Shown here one piece after another: positions 14,595 to 22,813 of a DNA stretch of 38,197 nt; the first letter of the stretch is position 1, and every line of letters starts with the position of its first letter. Both the position numbers and the translations under genes were made by a program. This DNA comes from an uncultured Acidobacteriia bacterium. Its GTDB lineage: Bacteria; Acidobacteriota; Terriglobia; Bryobacterales; Bryobacteraceae. The stretch is taken from the NCBI GenBank assembly GCA_903900705.1, contig CAIUOG010000008.1:1-38197 (forward strand). Direction: 5' to 3'. A model generated the notes under the pieces. The model did no database searches. It had not been told where the DNA came from and saw only the letters and a list, made by a program, of their open reading frames with translations.

Positions 14595-16562
14595 CTAGAT
14601 CTCTGACAGATCCCCGGAGAACCGGACCGTCACGTTCGGATAGAGCGCCGCAGCTTCTGCGGCGCTCATTTCTTTTCTGTCGTAACCGGTGGGGCTCAGC
14701 AGCGTTACACGGCGCGGAGCAATCAGGGCAGTTACCTGCGGCAGATCACAGGTCCGCAGCATGCCCCAGTGGAACTGGCTGGAGGCCTGGTCGTAACGGT
14801 CATGCTCCAGCAGGCTTTTCCAGGATGCCAGTCCGTTCTGGGTATAGACAGCTTTAATGCGCGGTTCCACCGCCGCCGCAAACACCGCCCATTGCGCCCC
14901 CATATCCCGCCCCGCCACCCACACCTCGCCCAGCGTCGCGGCGAAGTTCACGGCGCTCAGCAGGTCCTTCACCCGCATGGCAAAGAGCGAATCGTTCAAA
15001 GACCACGCCATCATGGCGAATGCCATATCGCGATTCATCAGGTGATGCCACGGAATCCGGAAACCGCGCCGCGGCAGACGCGGAGCCGTCGCCCCGATCC
15101 CACGCACATCCACCGCCATGGCCGTGTAGCCGCGCGCCGCGAGCAGTTGCGCCGTGCGGTCCGGGGGCGGCACTTCGTCATCATCCGTACCCGCCGGGTC
15201 CAGCGCCGTTACGTCGCCAGCCACATAGACCACCACCTTGCCGTTCGGTTTCGCCGGGCGGCACAACGTAGCCGGAAGCCAGATGCCGGGTTCCGACGGC
15301 AGATACAACCGGTCCTCTGTGAAACCATCCGCAGCTTCCGAGTTGAGAATCTGCGGCGGCCGTTTTGCCATGCCGGGAGCGCCGATGAGCGCCCGCACCG
15401 CGTCCGCCGACACCTTTGCCGGGGGCAGACCAGCGGCCTTTTCCCGGATCAGCGCATTCACGGTTTTGCCCGGCCTGCCCGCCCGCAGCGTGGACTGCAT
15501 TTCCGGGATTACATCCGTCTCGTCCACCAACCCCGCGCCGGTATGGAACCAGCGCGCAAACCAGGCCACCGTCTCCAGGCGCAGGCGTTTCGGCCAGGCC
15601 TGGGTGGCGTCGGAGCTCTTCATATCGAAGGCCGGATGCTGTTTCCGAAGCCGCTCCACCACCGGCAGGAAGGCCCCGTCCTGGTTTTCCACCAGCGCCA
15701 GCAGAGGCCGGGGCGCAATCGCTCCGAAGATGTCCGCAATGTCGATGCCCGCGCTCGCCGCGCCGCGCAGGTACTCCTGCGTGTCGTCGAGAATGATCCA
15801 CGTCGTCGGGTCCACCGGCCAGCGATGCCCGAAGCGCGCGGCGTGCAGCGCGGCAACACCAATGCGGTCATCGAGCGCACACAGCATGGAAGTCTCCGAG
15901 CCATTGTCGGAATGGTCGGCGCACCCGATGCGTTTCGGGTCCACCTCGGGACGGCTCACCAGATAATCCACCGCCCGCATGCCGTCCCAAATCTGCCACC
16001 CGGCCGCGCTCTCGCCCAGCAGCGCCAGCTTGTTGCCCATGAGCGCGTGCTCCTGGCTGGCCGAAAACAGGCCATCGAACTCGCGGCGCTCCCCCAGCCC
16101 CACGGGGTCGTAGGACAGCACCACGAAACCGGCCTTCACCAAATCGAAGCAGATCTGCTGATAATCGCCGGCCATGCGTTCCGGGTCGAAGTGCCCGCGA
16201 GGCATCACGATACCAGGAGCGCGTCCGGCAAGCCCCTCCGGCACCCACAGATTGCCGTTAACGTGCAGACCCGGCCGGCTCTCGAAAACCACGTTTTCAA
16301 TCCGATAGCCCTTGCGGACGGAGGTCTTCACGACCTGCGCGCCGAGCGGCGTGCGCGCCGGGTAAGGCCCGGAAATCTCCCGTAGCTTTTCCCGCACGTT
16401 CGCCACTGGCTTCCGTTCGCTGTTGATGCGCTGCGAGAAGTAATTGAGCAGCATATCCGGCAACGTTCCGGTAATGTTTTCGGGAGCGGCCTGCCCGCGC
16501 GCGGGATTGGCCTGGGTTGATGCCAGAAAAACAGGCGTCAGAAGGAATTGGCGTCGGTTCAC
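14595..16562 (-). CDS. Tat-exported two-domain alpha/beta hydrolase (acetyl-xylan-esterase-like)
   Basis: Large exported hydrolase, 655 residues, read from GTG 16562, which sits in a GTGA overlap with the stop of the FG-GAP gene. The N-terminus NRRQFLL followed by a hydrophobic run looks like a Tat signal. Domain 1 (about 60-350) has the order of bacterial acetyl-xylan-esterase-like hydrolases: PGIVMPRGHFDPE, LSYDPVGLGER, then a nucleophile elbow CADHSDNG with Ser218, and later IAPRPLLALVENQDGAF. Domain 2 (about 420-640) repeats the fold (VVVYVAGDV, AMAVDVRGIGAT), but its elbow is GRDMG with Asp553 where Ser is expected. Substrate is unknown; carbohydrate esters are plausible. Its last codons contain a terminator used by the opposing gene. 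Confidence 0.78.
   Translation of the reverse strand: MNRRQFLLTPVFLASTQANPARGQAAPENITGTLPDMLLNYFSQRINSERKPVANVREKLREISGPYPARTPLGAQVVKTSVRKGYRIENVVFESRPGLHVNGNLWVPEGLAGRAPGIVMPRGHFDPERMAGDYQQICFDLVKAGFVVLSYDPVGLGERREFDGLFSASQEHALMGNKLALLGESAAGWQIWDGMRAVDYLVSRPEVDPKRIGCADHSDNGSETSMLCALDDRIGVAALHAARFGHRWPVDPTTWIILDDTQEYLRGAASAGIDIADIFGAIAPRPLLALVENQDGAFLPVVERLRKQHPAFDMKSSDATQAWPKRLRLETVAWFARWFHTGAGLVDETDVIPEMQSTLRAGRPGKTVNALIREKAAGLPPAKVSADAVRALIGAPGMAKRPPQILNSEAADGFTEDRLYLPSEPGIWLPATLCRPAKPNGKVVVYVAGDVTALDPAGTDDDEVPPPDRTAQLLAARGYTAMAVDVRGIGATAPRLPRRGFRIPWHHLMNRDMAFAMMAWSLNDSLFAMRVKDLLSAVNFAATLGEVWVAGRDMGAQWAVFAAAVEPRIKAVYTQNGLASWKSLLEHDRYDQASSQFHWGMLRTCDLPQVTALIAPRRVTLLSPTGYDRKEMSAAEAAALYPNVTVRFSGDLSEI
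14643..14678 (+). terminator. Rho-independent terminator of the ATP-grasp/TlpA/barrel unit, inside opposing gene
   Basis: A perfect 11-bp stem (GAGCGCCGCAG / CTGCGGCGCTC), a 3-base loop CTT, then ATTTCTTTTCTG on the plus strand. It lies 50 bases beyond the stop of the barrel-like gene. It is entirely within the C-terminal codons of the minus-strand hydrolase, where it encodes the Ala/Glu-rich stretch AAEAAAL. Confidence 0.85.
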
Positions 16563-19500
16563 TGTCCCTCGATTTCGTTCAGCAGTTTCCGTCCCGGCGC
16601 ACTGTCCGGGCGGCGTTCCAGCAGTTCCGTCAGCACCATGCGCGCGTTCTCCCTTTGTCCCATAATCAGGAAGATCCGCGAAAGATTCAAATGCAGCGCT
16701 TCGTTCGCCGGATTGTACTGAATCCCATACTGGAAGGCCGCCACGGCATCGGAATACTGCCGGATCTGCGCGTAAAACACGCCCAGGTTATTCACCGCCT
16801 CCGCATGGCCCGGCACCGCTTCAATCGCCTTGTGGAACCAGTTCCGGGCCTCGTCCAGCTGGTTCGCCTGCGCAGCCAGCAGCCCCAACTCATTGGCCGC
16901 TTCCGCGCATTTCCCATCCACCGCCATCGCGCGCAGAAACGTCTCCCGCGCCGCTGCTGGATCGTTCTTCCGCAACTGCACAATGCCGATATCCACAATG
17001 GCCGGCGCATACCCCGGATGCATGGTCTCCACGCGACGGAAAGCCTCCAGCGCGGCATCCCAGTGTTCCAGTTCCTGATGGATCCGCCCCAGCGCGAGCA
17101 CCGTATTCCAGCTGTCCGGACGGGACCGCAGGTCCTCTTCCAGATACGGCAGCGCTCGTTCCGGATAGCCCGCCCAGAAGAAGGCCACGCCCATCTTGAA
17201 GTAGTTCCGGCGGGGCGGCAGAATATAGCGGCCCCGAAACGGCAGCGCCAGCGCGTGCGACTGCTCCATCCTCGCCAGATCGGCGCGCTTCGTCGCCTCA
17301 TCCGGAATGCCCGCATACACCTTGCGCGCGCGGCTCTCTCCATCGATCAGCACCGTCATCGGCAGCACCAGTTCAGACCGATATTCGAACAGATAGCGGT
17401 GGAACAGCGACCAGGCAGCCGCGACCTCGTCTTTCTCTTTGGCCAGGTCCGCGGCTTCCAGAACCACAAAGCCAGGCCCCGGTCGTTTCTCGGGAATCGG
17501 CACCGGCTCCAGCAGCCAGGTTTCGGCGAAATCGGGCGAATTATTCGCGGCTACCGGCTCGGATGCCATCGCAGCCCGCGGGCGGAACCGCGCACGCGCC
17601 GGGGTGGGCGAACTTTCCGTAATCACATACGCAAACCCCGGCTCCAGACCGGACAGATTCTGCACCGTGCCCGAAGGCCAGGTGATCTTCACCTCCGCCC
17701 GTTCCCTGCCCCGCAGACCGAAATGCAGTTTCTTTGAGTGTTGCGATAAGAACCCGCCGCCCGCGCTCAGCCACTGCGCCTGACCATTCACTTCCACCCG
17801 GGCGCCAATCGCGTCGCGATTCGATTTCGTCCCCTGAAGCGTGATCGCCACCGCCGGCTTCCCCGCCGCACAGTCGTTCCGCATCGCGCGCAGTTGCGGA
17901 CCGCGCCGATTCTTCAGCAACAGGTCCGGGTAGCCGTCGCCATCGAAATCAGTCACGGCGAAGGTGCGGCTGTCCTCAGCAAAATCGAGTCCGCTCACGC
18001 CGGAATGATCGACATACCGGCCGTTTTCGCGTTTATAAAACACATTCGGCTCAAACCCGCGCCAGTCATGCTCCCCGCGAAACATCTGCCCGATGGCGTT
18101 CCACGCGTCCTCATACTCCGGCACCACCGTCATGGTCGATGGCGAATTCGCCACCACCTGACGCCAGAAGAAACTGTCGAGGTCCCCCGCCTTCTTCGAC
18201 GTTCCGTTGCTCACCATCCCGGAAGCGACGAAAATCTCCGGCTCGCCATCCAGATCGAAATCGAAACCACCCGAACTCCACGCCCAGCGGCCCATTTCCA
18301 CGCCAGGCAGTTCCTCAAACGAACCATCGCCCCGGTTGCGATAGAGCGAGTTCCCCTTCGCATGGCGCTGGTACGCCGCGCCATTGCCCTGCGAGGGTTT
18401 GAAGGCCGGATCCCGCGCGATTCGCTGGCCGGCGGCGCTCCACATATTCGAGACATAGAGATCCGGACGGCCATCGCCATCCACGTCAAACCAGGACGCG
18501 CTCATGCCCGCGCCCAGGTCCTCCACACCCGCCTTCGCCGCCTCATCCGTGAACCTGCCCCCGCGATTCCGATACAGATTGTTGCGCCCGAAATCATTGG
18601 CCACGTACAGGTCCGGCCAGCCGTCGCCATCGAAATCGCACCAGGCCGGGGCAAAGCTGAAGCGATTGTTATTGGCGTTGATGCCACTCTCTTCCGTGAC
18701 GTCCTCAAACACGCCGCCGTCACGCGTGAGCCGGTTTCGGAAAAGGAAATTCGGCGGCCCGTTCTGCGCATCGTGATAGGGCGTGGGGTAGCGATACTGG
18801 TCCTCGCCCTGCACATACACGTAAGTGCAGAAATACAGATCCACGCGGCCGTCGCGGTCATAATCCGCCGCCGCCATGCCGGTAAACACGCCCTGGGCGG
18901 GCTTGCGGAAACGGAACGCATCCGGCAGTTCGCGAAAGGCGCCATTGCCCTGATTCAGAAACAGCGTCGGCCCGAAGCGCCGCAACACCACCAAATCCTG
19001 CAACCCGGAATTGCGCAGATCCACAAACAGCGCGCAGGTGGTTTCATCCAGAATCCCCACACCCGCGCGGTCCGTGATGTCTTCCGCCACTACGCCGCCC
19101 GCAACGCCTGACCGCAGCTTGTACAGACGATTCGGCAGGCCACCCGATTGGCAGACATATACCTCGTCGACGCCATCCCCATCGATATCGCCGACCGCAA
19201 TGCCCTGATTGCCATCCGTATCAATGCCTGTGGCCGTATCGAGATGCGTCCGCCACCACGGATTCCCCTTCGCCAGCTGCTTCCGGAATGACTCCGCGCC
19301 GCCAAAAACCGCGCCCGTCACATCCTGAAAATAGGGCTTCCCGGCCCGTGCCACATCCTCCCGCAGCACCTTCAGATCGGGCAACTGCCGGATGCCGGTC
19401 CGGTACTCGCCCGGTGTCTTCACCTCGAACCGAACGGTGGAATCCGCCAGCACAGATACGCGCCCGCCCAGCTTGCGCGAGAGCTCCGCTTCGAGTTCAA

Positions 19501-19684
19501 TCGCCGCCTTCTCGCCCTCAAACTCATCGGCGCCTGGCGCAACGTACCGCAGCAGTTCGTCATACGGCGAACTCTTCCGGTACTTCACGGGAAATGGAAT
19601 GGCCGCCTGACCGCGCGCCGGAACGAATCCGGCTGCGGCCATGGCGGCCATGAAGCTACGCCTGTTCAGACTGGCGCGGCTCAC
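16559..19684 (-). CDS. Tat-exported FG-GAP/VCBS repeat protein with ASPIC/UnbV and TPR domains
   Basis: Very large exported protein, 1041 residues from GTG 19684, chosen because this GTG overlaps the upstream stop (GTGA) and keeps the Tat-type signal NRRSFMAAMAAAGF; an ATG at 19651 would remove the twin arginines. About residues 158-593 hold FG-GAP/VCBS propeller repeats with calcium-loop motifs such as DIDGDGVDE, DYDRDGRVD, DFDGDGWPD, DVDGDGRPD and DFDGDGYPD. An ASPIC/UnbV-type domain follows (about 605-680, SNRDAIGARV, WPSGTVQNLSGL). After a linker, the C-terminal 828-1035 is a TPR array (AVNNLGVFYAQIRQYSDA). No enzymatic motif is seen. The combination suggests a cell-surface scaffold or binding protein for the adjoining oxidoreductase and hydrolase; that role is inference. 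Confidence 0.9.
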   Translation of the reverse strand: MSRASLNRRSFMAAMAAAGFVPARGQAAIPFPVKYRKSSPYDELLRYVAPGADEFEGEKAAIELEAELSRKLGGRVSVLADSTVRFEVKTPGEYRTGIRQLPDLKVLREDVARAGKPYFQDVTGAVFGGAESFRKQLAKGNPWWRTHLDTATGIDTDGNQGIAVGDIDGDGVDEVYVCQSGGLPNRLYKLRSGVAGGVVAEDITDRAGVGILDETTCALFVDLRNSGLQDLVVLRRFGPTLFLNQGNGAFRELPDAFRFRKPAQGVFTGMAAADYDRDGRVDLYFCTYVYVQGEDQYRYPTPYHDAQNGPPNFLFRNRLTRDGGVFEDVTEESGINANNNRFSFAPAWCDFDGDGWPDLYVANDFGRNNLYRNRGGRFTDEAAKAGVEDLGAGMSASWFDVDGDGRPDLYVSNMWSAAGQRIARDPAFKPSQGNGAAYQRHAKGNSLYRNRGDGSFEELPGVEMGRWAWSSGGFDFDLDGEPEIFVASGMVSNGTSKKAGDLDSFFWRQVVANSPSTMTVVPEYEDAWNAIGQMFRGEHDWRGFEPNVFYKRENGRYVDHSGVSGLDFAEDSRTFAVTDFDGDGYPDLLLKNRRGPQLRAMRNDCAAGKPAVAITLQGTKSNRDAIGARVEVNGQAQWLSAGGGFLSQHSKKLHFGLRGRERAEVKITWPSGTVQNLSGLEPGFAYVITESSPTPARARFRPRAAMASEPVAANNSPDFAETWLLEPVPIPEKRPGPGFVVLEAADLAKEKDEVAAAWSLFHRYLFEYRSELVLPMTVLIDGESRARKVYAGIPDEATKRADLARMEQSHALALPFRGRYILPPRRNYFKMGVAFFWAGYPERALPYLEEDLRSRPDSWNTVLALGRIHQELEHWDAALEAFRRVETMHPGYAPAIVDIGIVQLRKNDPAAARETFLRAMAVDGKCAEAANELGLLAAQANQLDEARNWFHKAIEAVPGHAEAVNNLGVFYAQIRQYSDAVAAFQYGIQYNPANEALHLNLSRIFLIMGQRENARMVLTELLERRPDSAPGRKLLNEIEGQ

Positions 19685-21327
19685 TGCAGATAGAACGCGT
19701 ACAGGCTGTCGCCAGCGCCCACCAGAATGTACTGGTGGCCATCGAGCATGTAGGTTTCCGGCGCGTTGCTGATGCCCGCCGTCAGACCCGCGTGCCACAG
19801 GATTTTGCCCGTTGCCGGATCATGCGCCACCAGATTCTGCGCGCCATCGCCGGCGAACAGTAACTTGCCGGCGGTGCTCAGCAGACCACCCGCGCCGTTG
19901 GCTCCACCCGGATACTCGTGCATCCAGGCAGTCTTGCCGGTCTTGTAATCGATGGCCCGAAGCTGACCGCCGAAACCCTGCACGCCGTGCTCGGAATTGC
20001 CGCCGTAAGCCGCAATCTTTTCACCCGGCGCATCCGTCCGGTAGAACACCGCGTAGCTCGACGACGAGTGCAGATAGAACAGCCCGGTATCCGGATTGAA
20101 GCTGGGTGCGGGCCAGTTGGTCGCGCCGGAGGAGTTCGGCGAAACCAGCGCGCCACCGCGCTGCGGTTCCTTCTCCGGATTCGGAATCGGCTGACCTTTT
20201 TCATTGAAGCCCTTCGACCAGTTGGCCGTTTCCGAGAACTGCGTGGAAACAATCGCCTTGCCGTTGGTGCGGTCCAGCAGGAAGAACATGCCGTTGCGAT
20301 GCGCCTGCGCCAGCAGCTTGCGCGGCTTGCCGTCCACCGTGCCATCGAACAGAATCGGCACTTCCGTGGCATCCCAGTCATGCGTATCGTGTGGCGACCC
20401 CTGGAAGTACCAGGCCATCTTGCCCGTATCCGGATTCAGCGCCACAATCGACGACGTATAGAGGTTGTCCCCCTTGCGGCTGTCGCCAATAAACACAGGG
20501 TTTGCATTGCCTGTGGGGAGATAGAGCAGGTTCAGGTCGGGATCATACGTGGGCGGCTGCCAGGGCATGCCGCCGCCATGTTCCATTGAGAACGCGTCGG
20601 GCCAGGTTTCAGCGCCAGGCTGTCCGGGGCGCGGCGTCGAGTACCACTTCCACTGGATTTCGCCGGTCTCCGGATCGCGCGATTCCAGCCAGCCAGGCAC
20701 ATCGAGGAAGTCCCCACCCATGCCCACAATCACATGATTGCCGATGATCAGCGGTGCCATGGTGGAGAAGTATTCCGCCTTCACGTCCGCAATCTGCTTG
20801 TGCCAGCGTTCCTTGCCCGTCTTCGCGTCGAGGCTGATGATGTAGTCGTCCGGCGTTTCAAAAAACAGCCAGTTGCCATACATCCCCATGCCGCGGTTCC
20901 CAATGTGCAGACCGCCGCGCGTCTTCCAGAAGTAATGCCAGATCTCCTTGCCAGTGCGGGCATCCACCGCCCAGGCGTGATCCGGCGAAGAGAAATAGAG
21001 GACGCCGTTGACCATCAGCGGAATCGACTTGATGGAAACGCCATTGCCGCCCTGGCCCGCGCCGGGCGACGGTTCCTTGCCTTCACCCCCCACAATCGCG
21101 CCCAGCGTGTTCGCGTTCATGCGCGCCACCCAGGCGAGCGACAGGTGCTTCACATTCGACTGATTGATCTGATCGAGTGGACTATAGTGACGTCCGAAGT
21201 ATTCGCCGTGATAGGTCGGCCAGGAATCGGGCGCGGGCTTTTGAATCTGCGCCTGGGAAAGCTGCCCAAACGACGGCGCGGCCAGCGCCAGTAGCGCAAA
21301 CGGAAGAATCAGAATAGGGAACTTCAT
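19681..21327 (-). CDS. PQQ-dependent dehydrogenase (quinoprotein, cysteine-free)
   Basis: Periplasmic eight-bladed quinoprotein, 548 residues, with a signal peptide (MKFPILILPFALLALAAPSFG). Propeller tryptophan-docking repeats are plain: DARTGKEIWHYFW, DAKTGKERWHKQ, NPDTGKMAWYFQ, DYKTGKTAWMHEY and DPATGKILWHAG. Typical family segments WPTYHGEYFGRHYSPLDQIN, PTGNANPVF and HDTHDWDATE are present. I see no Cys, so the vicinal disulfide over PQQ in methanol/ethanol dehydrogenases is missing, as in membrane glucose dehydrogenases. The alcohol, sugar or other substrate cannot be told. Its ATG overlaps the stop of the cytochrome c gene (ATGA), the likely electron acceptor, and its stop overlaps the FG-GAP start. 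Confidence 0.9.
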   Translation of the reverse strand: MKFPILILPFALLALAAPSFGQLSQAQIQKPAPDSWPTYHGEYFGRHYSPLDQINQSNVKHLSLAWVARMNANTLGAIVGGEGKEPSPGAGQGGNGVSIKSIPLMVNGVLYFSSPDHAWAVDARTGKEIWHYFWKTRGGLHIGNRGMGMYGNWLFFETPDDYIISLDAKTGKERWHKQIADVKAEYFSTMAPLIIGNHVIVGMGGDFLDVPGWLESRDPETGEIQWKWYSTPRPGQPGAETWPDAFSMEHGGGMPWQPPTYDPDLNLLYLPTGNANPVFIGDSRKGDNLYTSSIVALNPDTGKMAWYFQGSPHDTHDWDATEVPILFDGTVDGKPRKLLAQAHRNGMFFLLDRTNGKAIVSTQFSETANWSKGFNEKGQPIPNPEKEPQRGGALVSPNSSGATNWPAPSFNPDTGLFYLHSSSSYAVFYRTDAPGEKIAAYGGNSEHGVQGFGGQLRAIDYKTGKTAWMHEYPGGANGAGGLLSTAGKLLFAGDGAQNLVAHDPATGKILWHAGLTAGISNAPETYMLDGHQYILVGAGDSLYAFYLQ

Positions 21328-22175
21328 TTCAGTGTCACCAGGTATGCGGTCAGATCGTGAATGTCTTTGTCGGTAATCACCCGGAGCAGGTTGAGGTGCG
21401 CCTGCAGCGGATCGGTGATGACCACCTTCGGTTCGTCACCGTCACGCGTGAACGTGCGCCGGTCCCCGCTCGCGTCGCGCAGAGTGACGGCGAAATCGGA
21501 GACGGACATCAGCGTGCCGGAAACAGCGGGTCCGGTCTTCGGGGTGACCGTCACCTTCTTCGCCATGGCCGCGCCGTTACCACCGCCGCGACCGCCCCGC
21601 GGAGACAGGAACTTATCCTGCAGCGCGATGGGTTCCATCTTGCCGCCAATGCCCTGCAGGTCGGCGGTCACCGAGTGGCAGGTATTGCATTTGCCCGCGC
21701 CGTTAAAGTACTTCTGTCCATCGGCCGCGTTGCCGACAACGATATTGGGGGGCGTTGTGCCCTCTCGGTTGCGGGCCGCTTCCACCCGTTCGTGCAGGAA
21801 AACAGCCATGTCTTTCACCTGCGCCGGCGTCATGTTCGGAAACGCGGGCATGCCGTTATTGGGGCGACCGGCCTTGAGCAATTCGCCCAGTTGCTGGCCA
21901 TTCTCATCGCCCAGAACAAAGAGCGACCTTGCCAGATCCGGGCCACCGTCACCGCCGCGGGCATCGAGGCCATGACAAAAGCCGCAGCTCGGTCCGAAGG
22001 ACTCTTTGCCCCGGGCCACAACATCGGCTGGAAATTTGGGATTCGCGCGCGGCGCGGCGGCGGGTGCGGCCCCGCGGCCCCCGCCCCGTCCCCCGGCGGG
22101 TGGAGTTTGCGCACTCAAAGTTACCGATAACGTCAGGGCGCACAGGGCTGACGCCAGGATTTTGATTGGAACCAT
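21324..22175 (-). CDS. Dihaem c-type cytochrome, electron acceptor of the PQQ dehydrogenase
   Basis: Exported cytochrome c, 283 residues: signal peptide 1-22, then a Gly/Arg/Ala tract (GGRGGGRGAAPAAAP, 28-42). The first haem site CGFCH is at 64-68 with a likely axial Met in NGMPAF (Met109). The second haem site CNTCH is at 163-167, and the C-terminal helix is ITDKDIHDLTAYLVTL. Between haem 2 and that helix lies a beta-rich insertion with another RGGRGGG tract (193-199) and the segment VSGTLMSVSDFAVTLRDASG. It probably carries electrons from the adjacent quinoprotein to the terminal oxidase. The 4-nt overlap with the dehydrogenase supports a functional pair. Confidence 0.9.
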   Translation of the reverse strand: MVPIKILASALCALTLSVTLSAQTPPAGGRGGGRGAAPAAAPRANPKFPADVVARGKESFGPSCGFCHGLDARGGDGGPDLARSLFVLGDENGQQLGELLKAGRPNNGMPAFPNMTPAQVKDMAVFLHERVEAARNREGTTPPNIVVGNAADGQKYFNGAGKCNTCHSVTADLQGIGGKMEPIALQDKFLSPRGGRGGGNGAAMAKKVTVTPKTGPAVSGTLMSVSDFAVTLRDASGDRRTFTRDGDEPKVVITDPLQAHLNLLRVITDKDIHDLTAYLVTLK

Positions 22176-22197
22176 TGCTTCAGAGGAGTATATCGCG

Positions 22198-22782
22198 TCA
22201 GCTGGCCGGAAAACCTGGACTATGGCGGATCTCCCGGATTTGCAGAATATGGCGCTGCGAATGGGCCGAGATCATCAGCAGCCACTGGTAGCAGTCACGG
22301 TCCCATTCGGGGACCAAGTGGCGTCGCCAGTCACCTTGCGTGGTCCGGGCTTCCCGCAGGATTTTCGCCCGCAGAGCCCGGAATTCCGCCAGCGCCGGTT
22401 CCATCTCCTGGAAGCGCGCCCTGGGGACTTCGGCGTCGATCGTTTGGGCGCGCCGGGTCCGGTCAATGCCATACCAGAGGCGGTCCAGGTCGTCCGAAGG
22501 GGAGCCTTTCTTTGCCGCGGGTGCGGCCATGGATTTCTGGTACGTCCGCCAGTACTCCGGCTCGGCCAGCGTCAGGTGTTCCACACAATCGAGAATGCTC
22601 CAGGACGTGGGGGAAGGTCTGAAGTGAAGCTGCACCGGGCTCAGATGAGCCACTTCGTCCACCAGCCAGCTTTCCGTCATCTCCAGATGTGCGATCAGCC
22701 GTTCGCGATCCAGCGTGGAGGGTGGCGCGGCCCGGACCGGCAGCGCCACCAGAAACAGGGAAAGACAGACACGGAACGTCAT
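22198..22782 (-). CDS. Exported DinB-like (DinB/YfiT superfamily) protein
   Basis: A 194-residue protein of the DinB/YfiT four-helix metal-binding superfamily. ATG 22782 begins a signal peptide (MTFRVCLSLFLVALPVRA); a GGGG run precedes it. The DinB pattern is visible as WSILDCVEHLTLAEPEYW (first His) and the distal ISAHSQRHILQIREI (two His spaced by three residues), which would form the three-His metal site. DinB-fold proteins include thiol-dependent transferases, but most are uncharacterised and exported versions are less common. It is 31 bases after the esterase gene and 22 before the cytochrome gene, so it probably belongs to the same transcript. The substrate is unknown. Confidence 0.8.
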   Translation of the reverse strand: MTFRVCLSLFLVALPVRAAPPSTLDRERLIAHLEMTESWLVDEVAHLSPVQLHFRPSPTSWSILDCVEHLTLAEPEYWRTYQKSMAAPAAKKGSPSDDLDRLWYGIDRTRRAQTIDAEVPRARFQEMEPALAEFRALRAKILREARTTQGDWRRHLVPEWDRDCYQWLLMISAHSQRHILQIREIRHSPGFPAS

Positions 22783-22813
22783 CAGCCCCTGTGACGTTCC
22801 GCAACGGGTTCCG

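Noticed and set aside
14769-16385. Long plus-strand open frame opposite the two-domain hydrolase
   Set aside because: Composition is Arg/His/Pro-rich and no family pattern is present, whereas the minus-strand product has clear hydrolase motifs and overlaps its neighbours normally.
17894-19111. Plus-strand frame opposite the FG-GAP protein with repetitive Ile/Val/His text
   Set aside because: The repetitive look is the mirror of the FG-GAP repeats on the other strand.
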